Source: DASYPQ01 sp046155895 (GTDB lineage Bacteria; Planctomycetota; UBA1135; GCA-002686595). From it: a stretch of DNA of 39,911 nucleotides. The translations under genes were made by a program, and so were the position numbers. A model generated the notes under the pieces. That model was not told the DNA's origin. It worked only from the letters and a program-made list of their open reading frames with translations, and made no database searches. This document shows positions 25,515 through 33,295 of the stretch, in pieces (positions within the stretch are counted from its first letter, which is position 1; each line of letters starts with the position of its first letter). The stretch spans positions 1 through 39,911 of the forward strand of contig JBJXFB010000162.1 in the NCBI GenBank assembly GCA_046155895.1. Reading direction: 5' to 3'.

Positions 25515-27193
25515 CCGGCCTGTTCCTCCGCCCAGCGCCGCAGCTCCTCGCTACGGATCTTCGCGTTGTGCCGCGCGTCGACGGGGAAGGACTTGTGGAA
25601 CAAGACGCGCTCGATCGGGCCGGGCCCCCGCGGCGGCGCATCGGGGAGGCGGCGGGCGAGCTGCTCGATCACCTCGCGGCCGAAGCGCTCGCGCTCGGCG
25701 CGCGAGCGCGGCATCTCTCCCGCCTTCGGCTCGACGACGGCGACCGGCACCTCGCGCCCGCGCGCGCCCAGGCCGACGAGGGCCGTGCGCGCGACCCGCG
25801 GGTGGCGGTTCAGGAGGTTCTCGGCCGGCACGGGCGCGACGAGGCCGCGCTCGGTCTCGAGCCGATGCGACTTGCGGCCGCAGAACCAGAGCATCCCTTC
25901 ATCGTCGAAGTAGCCGAGGTCTCCCGTCCGGTGCCACGCCGTCGATCCCGAGCCGATCTTGGCCGCGGCCGTCGCGTCCGGGTCCTCGGCGTAGGCGCAC
26001 GTGACGACCGCCCCGCGCGCCGCGAGTTCGCCAACGGAACGAACGGGGAGTCGCAGGTCGTCGCTCCAGCGCGCGATCGGTCCATCCTCCACGCGCAGCA
26101 CGGCGAGCTCGATTCCCGGCGCCGGGCGTCCGACGCAATGGCCGAAACCGCCCTCGATCTTCCCTCGACGCGCGAGGATCTCGGCGCCGGAGATCGACGC
26201 GAGCGGCAGCGCCTCGGTCTGCCCGTACGGCGTGTGCACCTGCGCTCCGTCGGGCAGGATCGCGAGGAGGCCCTCGACGAGCTCCGGCGGCACCGGCGCG
26301 CCCGCGACGAGGACGCGTCGGACCGTCGCGAGGCGCACGCCGCGCTCGCGCGCCCAGGGGACGACGCGGCGCCAGATGGCGGGGGAGCCGAAGGTCGTCG
26401 TCGCACGCGTCTGGTCCGCCGCGCGGACGATTTCGGCCGGATCGCAGTCGCCCGGACGCCGCGGATCGAGCTTCGGGAAGGCGCAGGCCATGCCGAGCGC
26501 CGGCGCGAAGAGCGCGAAGAGCGGGAAGCACGCGAGGTCGATCTCGCCCTCCGCGAAGCCGTAGAGCGCGCGCAAGCTCTCGAGCTGGGCGAGGAAGTGG
26601 GCGTGCGTGTACACGACGCCCTTCGCGGGGCCGGTGCTGCCCGAGGTGAAGAGGATCGCGGCCTCGGCGCCGGCCCCGGGCTCGACCGGCTCGAAGCGTC
26701 CGAGCGAGGGCCGCGCGATCGCGTCGAGCTTCGTAACGCCCGGCAGCCAGCCGCGGCCGGTGGCTAGGGCGATCTCGACCGAGCCGAGCTCGCGCTCGTG
26801 CAGCTTGCGGAAGAGGTGCGCGGCGGGCGTGCCGAGGAAGGCTCGCGGGCGGACGCGAGCGAGCGAACGCGCAAGCTCCGTCGCGCCGCGCCCCGGATCC
26901 GCGACGACGGGCACCGCGCCGAGGCGGAAGAGCGCGAAGACGGCCGCGACGAGCTCGGGACCCGGGGGAAGGAGCAGCGCCGTGCGCTCGCCCGCCGCGA
27001 GCCCGAGCTCGGCGAGCCCGTGCGCGATGGCGTCCGCGCGCGCGTCGAGCTCGGCGAAGCTCGTCGTGCGCCAGCCCGCTGCGCGCGGAGCTAGGACGGC
27101 GGACGCCGTGGGGGACAGACGCGCGCGCTCGGCGAGGAACGCGGCCACGTTCCGCGGCTCGACGGTCGTGTCGGGGAGGGTCACGGGGTCCAA
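25511..27193 (-). CDS. oleC: OleC: ATP-dependent β-lactone synthetase (olefin biosynthesis)
   Basis: OleC belongs to the acyl-AMP ligase superfamily and converts the 2-alkyl-3-hydroxy acid to a cis-β-lactone with ATP. The 560-residue protein shows the adenylation motifs LFTSGSTGPAKGVVYTH (from residue 181), HTPYGQTEALP, TGDLGYFDDEGMLWFCGR and the OleC-like C-terminal FPVDARHNAKIR. The start is TTG 27193, or GTG 27184 three codons later; neither has a clear ribosome-binding site. It diverges from the DUF1428 gene across a 98-base gap and overlaps oleD by four bases. Ordinary fatty acyl-CoA or AMP ligases lack the RHNAKI-type ending and this neighbourhood. Confidence 0.92.
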   Translation of the reverse strand: MDPVTLPDTTVEPRNVAAFLAERARLSPTASAVLAPRAAGWRTTSFAELDARADAIAHGLAELGLAAGERTALLLPPGPELVAAVFALFRLGAVPVVADPGRGATELARSLARVRPRAFLGTPAAHLFRKLHERELGSVEIALATGRGWLPGVTKLDAIARPSLGRFEPVEPGAGAEAAILFTSGSTGPAKGVVYTHAHFLAQLESLRALYGFAEGEIDLACFPLFALFAPALGMACAFPKLDPRRPGDCDPAEIVRAADQTRATTTFGSPAIWRRVVPWARERGVRLATVRRVLVAGAPVPPELVEGLLAILPDGAQVHTPYGQTEALPLASISGAEILARRGKIEGGFGHCVGRPAPGIELAVLRVEDGPIARWSDDLRLPVRSVGELAARGAVVTCAYAEDPDATAAAKIGSGSTAWHRTGDLGYFDDEGMLWFCGRKSHRLETERGLVAPVPAENLLNRHPRVARTALVGLGARGREVPVAVVEPKAGEMPRSRAERERFGREVIEQLARRLPDAPPRGPGPIERVLFHKSFPVDARHNAKIRSEELRRWAEEQAG

Positions 27194-27212
27194 GCGTCCC
27201 GGGAGGAACGGA

Positions 27213-27241
27213 GGGACAGGTTACCCAAGTCTCTCTAGAAT
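27213..27241 (+). promoter_or_regulatory. Putative sigma-70-type promoter for the DUF1428 gene
   Basis: GGGACA (27213-27218, four of six to TTGACA), a 17-base spacer and TAGAAT (27236-27241, five of six to TATAAT) lie about 50 bases upstream of ATG 27292 in a locally AT-richer stretch. If real, the DUF1428 gene has its own promoter inside the ole region. Confidence 0.4.
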
Positions 27242-27291
27242 CACCGGGCCTCGATCGAGCCCCCGACGCACTCATTCCCCGGAGCCCGGCC

Positions 27292-27654
27292 ATGTCCCGC
27301 TACGTCGATGGATTCCTCTTGACCGTTCCGAAGAAGAACCTGCCCGCCTACAAGCGCCTCGCCGTCCTCACGAGCAAGATCTGGCGCAAGCACGGCGCGC
27401 TGGAGTACCGGGAATACGTCGGCGACGACCTCGACGTGAAGTTCGGGGTTCCGTTCCCGAAGATCATGAAGCCCAAGAAGGGCGAAACCGTCGTGTTCTC
27501 GTGGATCGCTTACAAGTCCCGCGCGCACCGCGATGCCGTCAACAAGAAGGTGATGAACGATCCCAAGCTCGCGGCGTCGATGGACATGAACAACCTGCCC
27601 TTCGACTGCAAGCGCATGTGCTACGGCGGGTTCAAGGTCCTCGTCGAGGGGTAG
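27292..27654 (+). CDS. DUF1428 family protein (YbaA-like)
   Basis: A 120-residue protein recognisable as DUF1428 from YVDGFLLTVPKKNLPAYKRL, WRKHGALEYREYVGDDL, KKGETVVFSWIAYKSRAHRD and CKRMCYGGFKVLVEG. The family has a dimeric ferredoxin-like α+β-barrel fold and no established function. It lies on the + strand inside the ole gene region, between oleB and oleC, and its last 23 bases overlap the 3' end of oleB. A likely promoter lies just upstream. The link to the olefin pathway may be only positional. Confidence 0.9.
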   Translation: MSRYVDGFLLTVPKKNLPAYKRLAVLTSKIWRKHGALEYREYVGDDLDVKFGVPFPKIMKPKKGETVVFSWIAYKSRAHRDAVNKKVMNDPKLAASMDMNNLPFDCKRMCYGGFKVLVEG

Positions 27655-28564
27655 AGACGAACGCCCCGATCAGTCGCTCGACCTGCGTGGGCTCGTCCTC
27701 GTAGAGCCAGTGTCCGGCCTCTTCGAGGCGATGGACCTCGACCTTGGGGAGACGCTTCTGCCACTCCTCCCGGAACGCAGGGGTGAACACGAAGTCGCGC
27801 TCCCCCCAAAGGATGCAGAGCGGACGCGTCCGCAGGCCGTCCAGCGAAGCCTCGATCTCCGCGAGCTCCGCCCAGGACCGATCCTTCGGCGACAGCGGGA
27901 TGTCCTGCACGAACCGCGCGACCGCGATGCGGTCCGCGGCCTTGCGGTAGGGGAGCGCGAAGCCGGCGCGAGCCGTCGCGGACAACGGCCGCTGCACCGC
28001 GAGCGTCGGCGCCGTGCCGGCGAAGGCGTTCAGGCGCTGTACGAGGAAGGGGCCGATCCACGGCGCGCGGCAGACGCGCAGGCGCAGCGGCGCCGGACCC
28101 GGGAACGCGGCCGTGTTCGTGATCACGACGCGCGCGACGCGTTCGGGGTGCCGGCGAGCGAAGCCGAGGCCGATCGGGCCGCCCCAGTCGTGCACGACCA
28201 GCGTGAGATCCCGCAGATCGAGCGCCAGCACGAGCTTCTCGACGTTCTCGATGTGCCCCACGAGGTCGTAGCGCCAGTCCTGCGGCTTGTCGGACAGGCC
28301 GCAGCCGATGTGATCGGGGGCGACGCAGCGGTGCTCGCCGGAGAGCGCCTTCACGAGCCGCCGGTACAGGAACGACCACGTGGGGTTCCCGTGCAGCATC
28401 AAGACGGGCGCGGCGTCGCGCGGGCCCTCGTCGACATAGTGCATCCGTCCGCCGTCGACGTCGAGGAAGCGCGAGGCGAACGGGTACTCCTCCGCGAGTC
28501 CCGCCTCGACGATCCGCGCATGGATCCGCGCCGGCGCTTCTCGTTCAGCCGCCGCCAGCGGCAT
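27632..28564 (-). CDS. oleB: OleB: α/β-hydrolase-fold β-lactone decarboxylase (olefin biosynthesis)
   Basis: OleB removes CO2 from the cis-β-lactone to give the cis-alkene. It belongs to the haloalkane-dehalogenase-like α/β-hydrolases. In 310 residues it has LHGNPTWSFLYRRL (Asn60), APDHIGCGLSDKP, the nucleophile elbow VHDWGGPIG (Asp126, not Ser, with Trp127), a late Asp (257) and AGHWLYEDEP (His285). This matches OleB, although a true dehalogenase would look similar; context decides. The start at ATG 28564 overlaps the fabI-like gene by 20 bases, making it the last gene of the eight-gene operon. The 3' end overlaps the convergent DUF1428 gene by 23 bases. Confidence 0.9.
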   Translation of the reverse strand: MPLAAAEREAPARIHARIVEAGLAEEYPFASRFLDVDGGRMHYVDEGPRDAAPVLMLHGNPTWSFLYRRLVKALSGEHRCVAPDHIGCGLSDKPQDWRYDLVGHIENVEKLVLALDLRDLTLVVHDWGGPIGLGFARRHPERVARVVITNTAAFPGPAPLRLRVCRAPWIGPFLVQRLNAFAGTAPTLAVQRPLSATARAGFALPYRKAADRIAVARFVQDIPLSPKDRSWAELAEIEASLDGLRTRPLCILWGERDFVFTPAFREEWQKRLPKVEVHRLEEAGHWLYEDEPTQVERLIGAFVSTPRRGP

Positions 28565-29384
28565 CGGCTCCCTCCCGCATCGCGCGCTCCACGAGCGATC
28601 GATCGAACCAGTTGACGCTCATCCCCGCGTCGATCACGAGGGTCTGCGCGTGGAAGCCCGACGAGCGCGGCGAGAGCAGGTACACGGCGGCGTCGGCGAC
28701 CTCGCCGGTCTCCAGCGCCTTCTTCCGCAGCGTCGCGCTCTCGGCGTAGAGGTAGCTCTCGAGGTAGCCCGGGATCCCCGCCGACGACGCGGTCTTCAGC
28801 GGGCCCGCGCCCACGGCGTTGAAGCGCACTTGCCGCTCCGCGAAGCTCTTCGCCAGGAACACGATCGCCGAGTCGAGCGCGGCCTTCACGGGCGCCATCG
28901 CGCCGTAGTTCTCGGCCGCCATCCGTGTCGTCGAGATCGAGATCGCGACGACCGACGCCCCCTGGGTGAACCTGTCCTTGAGGGCGTTCGCCATCGCGAT
29001 CAGCGAGAAGCAGGACACGTCGATCGCGCGCAGGAAGTCCTTGCGCGAAGTCTCGTGGAAGGCGGGAGCGGTCCCGGCCTCCGTCGGCGTGTAGCTCGCG
29101 AACGCGATCGAGTGGACGAAGCCGTCGAGCTTCACCCCGCGGCGCTCGAGCTCCCGCGTCAACGTCTCGATCTCGGACTGCTTCTCCACGTCGCACACGA
29201 GCACGTCGGCGCCCGGCTGGAGCTTCAGCACGTCCGCGCGGCGCTTCTCCGTGTGCACCGAGTGGATCACGCGCGCTCCGGCCTCCTCCAGGCGCTTCCC
29301 GACGTGCCAGGCGACGCTCTTCTTGTTCGCGAGGCCCGCGACGAGCACGGTCTTGCCGGAGAGTCCGAGCCAGTCAGATGCCAC
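28545..29384 (-). CDS. Divergent FabI-like enoyl-ACP reductase
   Basis: A 279-residue SDR of the FabI group, which normally reduces trans-2-enoyl-ACP with NAD(P)H. It shows the FabI-type cofactor region VAGLANKKSVAWHVGKRLEE, DGFVHSIAFA and the catalytic NYGAMAPVKAALDS (Tyr160, Lys167, the FabI spacing). The residue matching E. coli FabI Tyr146 is Ile150, and the NYGAM context differs from housekeeping FabI, so a specialised substrate is likely. It starts at GTG 29384 (11-base overlap with the fabG-like gene) and overlaps oleB by 20 bases. It probably acts on the chain elongated by the ketosynthase and carrier protein of the same operon; that is inference. Confidence 0.85.
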   Translation of the reverse strand: MASDWLGLSGKTVLVAGLANKKSVAWHVGKRLEEAGARVIHSVHTEKRRADVLKLQPGADVLVCDVEKQSEIETLTRELERRGVKLDGFVHSIAFASYTPTEAGTAPAFHETSRKDFLRAIDVSCFSLIAMANALKDRFTQGASVVAISISTTRMAAENYGAMAPVKAALDSAIVFLAKSFAERQVRFNAVGAGPLKTASSAGIPGYLESYLYAESATLRKKALETGEVADAAVYLLSPRSSGFHAQTLVIDAGMSVNWFDRSLVERAMREGADAAGGG

Positions 29385-30120
29385 CGGTCACCTCGAGCAC
29401 GCTCCCGTGCACGTACGACGCTTCTTTCGAGCACAGCGCGAGCACCGCCCACGCGATCTCCTCGGGCTTGCCGAAGCGCCCGATCGGCACCATCGCGAGG
29501 TGCTCCTTGCGCTTCTCCTCGGGGATGTCCGCGATGAGCTCCGTCTCGACGAAACCCGGCGACACGCAGTTCACCGTGATCTTCTTCCGTCCGACCTCGC
29601 GCGCCAGCGCGCGCATCAGCCCGACTTGACCCGCCTTGCTCGCGGAGTAATTGCCCTGTCCCGCGAACCCGTGCTCCCCGGCGGGCGAGGTGACGAACAC
29701 GATCCGTCCGTAGCGGCCGCGCAGCATGCTCTGCACGGCGAACTTGCTCATGTGGAACGAGCCCGAGAGGTTCGTGCCGATCACCGAGCTCCAGTCCTCG
29801 CTCGACATCGTCCCCACGATGCCGTCGCGGCGGATGCCGGCGTTGTTGACGAGGATCTGGACGCCTTGCGGGCGCAGCGACTCCATCGCGCTCCAGAACG
29901 ATTCCACGGCCTGGTAGTCGGCGACGTCGAGCCGGTGGAGCGCGAGCCGCTCGCCGTCCTTCGCCGCGCCGTCGGCGAACGCCCGCGCGGCGCTCTCGTT
30001 CCCGCGGTAGACCGCGTGCACGGACGCGCCCGCGTCGAGGAGAGCCCGCGAGATCGCGGCGCCCAGGCCGCGCGTTCCGCCCGTGACCACGGCGACCTGG
30101 CCCTTGAGGTCGGGACTCAC
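29374..30120 (-). CDS. FabG-like 3-oxoacyl-ACP reductase
   Basis: A 248-residue classical SDR with VVTGGTRGLGAAI (cofactor loop from residue 12), NNAGIRRDG (92-100), and the catalytic triad Ser145, Tyr158, Lys162 in TSPAGEHGFAGQGNYSASKAG. Family members reduce 3-oxoacyl-ACP to 3-hydroxyacyl-ACP with NADPH. The GTG start at 30120 overlaps the stop of the preceding FAD oxidoreductase (GTGA), and the end overlaps the fabI-like gene by 11 bases. Together with the ketosynthase, carrier protein and FabI-like protein it makes an almost complete elongation cycle; the dehydratase is the missing step in this operon. Confidence 0.9.
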   Translation of the reverse strand: MSPDLKGQVAVVTGGTRGLGAAISRALLDAGASVHAVYRGNESAARAFADGAAKDGERLALHRLDVADYQAVESFWSAMESLRPQGVQILVNNAGIRRDGIVGTMSSEDWSSVIGTNLSGSFHMSKFAVQSMLRGRYGRIVFVTSPAGEHGFAGQGNYSASKAGQVGLMRALAREVGRKKITVNCVSPGFVETELIADIPEEKRKEHLAMVPIGRFGKPEEIAWAVLALCSKEASYVHGSVLEVTGGI

Positions 30121-31595
30121 GATGAGGCCTCCGCGAGTGTCGCCAGGAACGCGTCGACCTTGTTCGCGGCGATCACGCCGTAGTTCGCCGCGCCGAGCCA
30201 GCCCGACATGATGATCCCGACGCTGCCCGCGTGGTAGAGCCCCGCGACCTCGCCCGGCAGATCGAAGCTCACCTGGAGCCCCTCGAACTTGGTGCCGAAC
30301 GACGCGCCCTGCTGGTGCTGCGTGTAGAAGGCGAAGCTCTTCGGTGTCGCCGCCTCGACGTGGTCGATCTTCGCCCTCACGCCCGGAACGTAGCCTTCTA
30401 ATATCCCCAGGGTGTCGGCGATGAGCTTCTCCTTCTCGGCCGCGTACTGCTCGGCCGTGAGGTGCGCCCAGTCCGCCCAGTTCGCGTTCGTCGAGCTGAC
30501 GATCGTGTACCGGTCCGATCCCGGACGCGTCTTCGGATAATAGAAGGAAAAGGTCCGGCTCTCGCCGTTCATGTCGCACAACGACGGGGAGTCGAAAGTC
30601 GGGCGCGACGAGGAGAAGAGGAGATCGCCGACGAAGGGGATCTTCTCGCCCTCGCGCAGGCCGATGTAGACCTGGCAGCTCGAGTTGTTCAGCCGCACGG
30701 CTTTGGCCCGCGAGGCGAACCCCTCCGAGACGTGCTCGAGGCCCACGAGCTTCTCGATCGTCGTCTTGAGGTTGGCGTTCGAGAGCACCGCGTCGGCCGC
30801 GAGGAAGCGCTCGTGGGCCTCGACGCCGACGGCGCGCCCGGCCTCGACGCGGATCTTGTCGACCTGGATGCGCGAGTAGACCTCGACGCCGTTGCGCTTG
30901 AGCTCGCTCTTCATCTCGGCGACGAGCTTGTCCGTGCCGCCCGAAAACGTGAAGACGCCCTGGCTCATGAAGTTGCTGAACACGATCCCGTACGTGATCG
31001 CCGGATCGGAGTACGTCGAGCCGTTCGCGTAGCTGATCGGCTCCATGAGGAGGCGGTGGACGTCGTTGCGGCCGGGGAAATGCCGCTCGAAGAGCTGCTC
31101 GACCGTCTCACCCGCGTCGTCGAAGAAATCCATGCCGCGAATTTCTTCATAGAAGCGCTGGACACAGGCTTCCTCGACGCCGAAGACGGACAGGAGCTTC
31201 CGCGTGAAGTCCGCCTCCGTGAAATCGGTCTCGAAGGTGAACTGCGGGTTGTCGAAGCGGATCGACTCGAGCTGCACGATCGAGCCCGCGATCGCCGCGT
31301 TCCAGTACTTCCGGCAGGTCTTGCGCATGCCGACGGGGAAGCCGTGCAGCGAGATGTCGAAGACGTGCCCGCCCCGGCGCTTGAACCACGTCGCCATGCC
31401 CCCGAGGTTGTAGTGCTGCTCCAGGACCGCCACCTTCCGGCCGGCGCGCGCGAGGACGTTCGCCGCCGTCAGCCCCGCGAGCCCGCTGCCGATCACGATC
31501 ACGTCGTAGCGGTCGCGCGCGCGCTCGAGCGGATCGCCGGTGAGCGGCGCCTTGCCGTCGGAGCTGCCCTTGTAGTACTTGCGCTCGGGTGTCAT
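30117..31595 (-). CDS. CrtI/RetSat-like FAD-dependent oxidoreductase (first of two)
   Basis: A 492-residue member of the phytoene desaturase / carotenoid isomerase / retinol saturase superfamily. The FAD fold is at residues about 32-58 (VIVIGSGLAGLTAANVLARA and VAVLEQHYNLGGMA), followed by FKRRGGHVFDISLHGFP. The C-terminal GLYHAGSVGIIMSGWLGA region is FAD-contacting in this family. These enzymes desaturate, isomerise or saturate C=C bonds in long lipids. No carotenoid genes are nearby; the operon is of FAS type, so the substrate is more likely an acyl chain or long hydrocarbon. ATG 31595 overlaps the stop of the second oxidoreductase (ATGA); the stop overlaps the fabG-like start (GTGA). Confidence 0.85.
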   Translation of the reverse strand: MTPERKYYKGSSDGKAPLTGDPLERARDRYDVIVIGSGLAGLTAANVLARAGRKVAVLEQHYNLGGMATWFKRRGGHVFDISLHGFPVGMRKTCRKYWNAAIAGSIVQLESIRFDNPQFTFETDFTEADFTRKLLSVFGVEEACVQRFYEEIRGMDFFDDAGETVEQLFERHFPGRNDVHRLLMEPISYANGSTYSDPAITYGIVFSNFMSQGVFTFSGGTDKLVAEMKSELKRNGVEVYSRIQVDKIRVEAGRAVGVEAHERFLAADAVLSNANLKTTIEKLVGLEHVSEGFASRAKAVRLNNSSCQVYIGLREGEKIPFVGDLLFSSSRPTFDSPSLCDMNGESRTFSFYYPKTRPGSDRYTIVSSTNANWADWAHLTAEQYAAEKEKLIADTLGILEGYVPGVRAKIDHVEAATPKSFAFYTQHQQGASFGTKFEGLQVSFDLPGEVAGLYHAGSVGIIMSGWLGAANYGVIAANKVDAFLATLAEASS

Positions 31596-32983
31596 GCCGT
31601 GCCGCTCGCGATCAAACCCTCTCGATTCGCGACCGTGATGCCCGAGAGCAGAGCGCCGACCACGCCGAGGAGTCCCTGGTCCGTGCCGACGAGATGCAGG
31701 CCCTCGACGCCGGTTTCGCCTTGCAGGCGCTTCTCGGGGCAACCGTACACGGCCCCGCCGAGCTTCCCCGTGTAGCGCCGGATCGTCCGCGGCGTCGCGA
31801 CGTCGTGGAAGATCCTGTGCGGTCTGGGATCCGGCGCGAAACGCGAAGCCGCGTCGAGCGCGAGATCGGCGCAGCGTTCCTTGGCTGTCCTGTACTCGTC
31901 CTCGGGGAGCGCGCTCCACCGATCATGGTTGGCGAGGACCGTGACGCGCAGGACGCCTTCCTTCAACGCCTCGCGCGCGGCGTAGTTGTCGGAGGCGCAG
32001 ATCACGCCGCTCCGCACGTCGACGAGCTCGTCGGGGCGTCGGTAGGGAGGCCGGTCCTCCGTCGAGAAAAACGTCATCGTCGATCCGTGTCCGAGCGCGT
32101 CGTGACGCCGGTCGAGGATCGAGATCGATTCGAGGAACGAGAGGCGTCCGAGCTCGCCCTGGGGTGTCTCCCGCCCGGCGAGGCTCATGGTCTCGGCGTA
32201 CCCGGCGGAGGAGAACACGCGGGCCGCTTGGATGGCCGTGCCGTCCTCGAGCACGACGCCTTTCGCCGTGCCGCCCTCGACGCGGATCTCCCGCACTCCC
32301 GCGCGCAGGCGGAACTCGCCTCCGAGTTCGCGGTAGCGCCCGACGAGCAGGTCGAGCAGCCGCTTGATGCCGCCCTCGGGACGCGCGAAGCCCTCCTCGA
32401 AGATGCTGCGGAAGAGGATGACGAACTGGTAGCCGTCGATGTCGTCCTCCCGCGCGCTGCCGTACCAGAGGATCGGGTGGAGGAGCATCTCGACCAGGAG
32501 CGGATCGCGCACGTGGCGCCGGAGGAAGGTCCGCCCGCTCTCGGCCGGCTCGCGCGCGTGGTAGGGATCGACGGCGCCGAGCGCCTCGACGAGGCGCTCG
32601 AAGCCGTCCACCTCGCCGGGAAACGCCGCCGCGATCGACTCGCGGATGCGGCCGAAGCCGTTCGAGAACGACAGGCGCGCCGAGGGGAAGACGATCTCCG
32701 AGTAGCTCTGCTCGCCGAGCGCGAGATCGTCCCAGGAGATCCGGAGCTGCCGCAGGAGCTTCGAGAGCGGCGCGCCGCGCGCCCCCTTGCCCGCGTAGTT
32801 CGTGAGCGCGTGGAGCCCCGTGTCGATCCGTCTCCCGCCGCGCTTGTAGAAGGAGTTGAGCCCGCCCCAGAGCGTGTGCTTCTCGAGCAGGAGGACCTTG
32901 CGGTCGAACTGCGCCAGACGGATCCCCGCCGCCAGGCCGCTCATGCCGGCCCCGATCACGATCGCGTCGTAGCGGGGTTCCAC
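31592..32983 (-). CDS. CrtI/RetSat-like FAD-dependent oxidoreductase (second of two)
   Basis: A 463-residue relative of the adjacent oxidoreductase, clearly a paralog and not a recent copy. It has AIVIGAGMSGLAAGIRLAQ and VLLLEKHTLWGGLNSF at the N-terminus, GGRRIDTGLHAL, and a C-terminal GLHLVGTDQGLLGVVGALLS region. The start is GTG 32983, 12 bases after the carrier protein stop. Tandem CrtI-type enzymes next to a ketosynthase and carrier protein suggest sequential action on one chain or a heteromeric enzyme. From sequence alone I cannot tell whether either enzyme desaturates, isomerises or saturates. Confidence 0.85.
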   Translation of the reverse strand: MEPRYDAIVIGAGMSGLAAGIRLAQFDRKVLLLEKHTLWGGLNSFYKRGGRRIDTGLHALTNYAGKGARGAPLSKLLRQLRISWDDLALGEQSYSEIVFPSARLSFSNGFGRIRESIAAAFPGEVDGFERLVEALGAVDPYHAREPAESGRTFLRRHVRDPLLVEMLLHPILWYGSAREDDIDGYQFVILFRSIFEEGFARPEGGIKRLLDLLVGRYRELGGEFRLRAGVREIRVEGGTAKGVVLEDGTAIQAARVFSSAGYAETMSLAGRETPQGELGRLSFLESISILDRRHDALGHGSTMTFFSTEDRPPYRRPDELVDVRSGVICASDNYAAREALKEGVLRVTVLANHDRWSALPEDEYRTAKERCADLALDAASRFAPDPRPHRIFHDVATPRTIRRYTGKLGGAVYGCPEKRLQGETGVEGLHLVGTDQGLLGVVGALLSGITVANREGLIASGTA

Positions 32984-32995
32984 GGGGCTGTGGCT

Positions 32996-33268
<273 letters not shown>

Positions 33269-33295
33269 GTTCGGAAAGGGGGGTGTGGGGAAGGG

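Noticed and set aside
27632..28564. Haloalkane dehalogenase as the function of the α/β-hydrolase
   Set aside because: Motifs are shared with dehalogenases, but oleA, oleC and oleD nearby make OleB far more likely.
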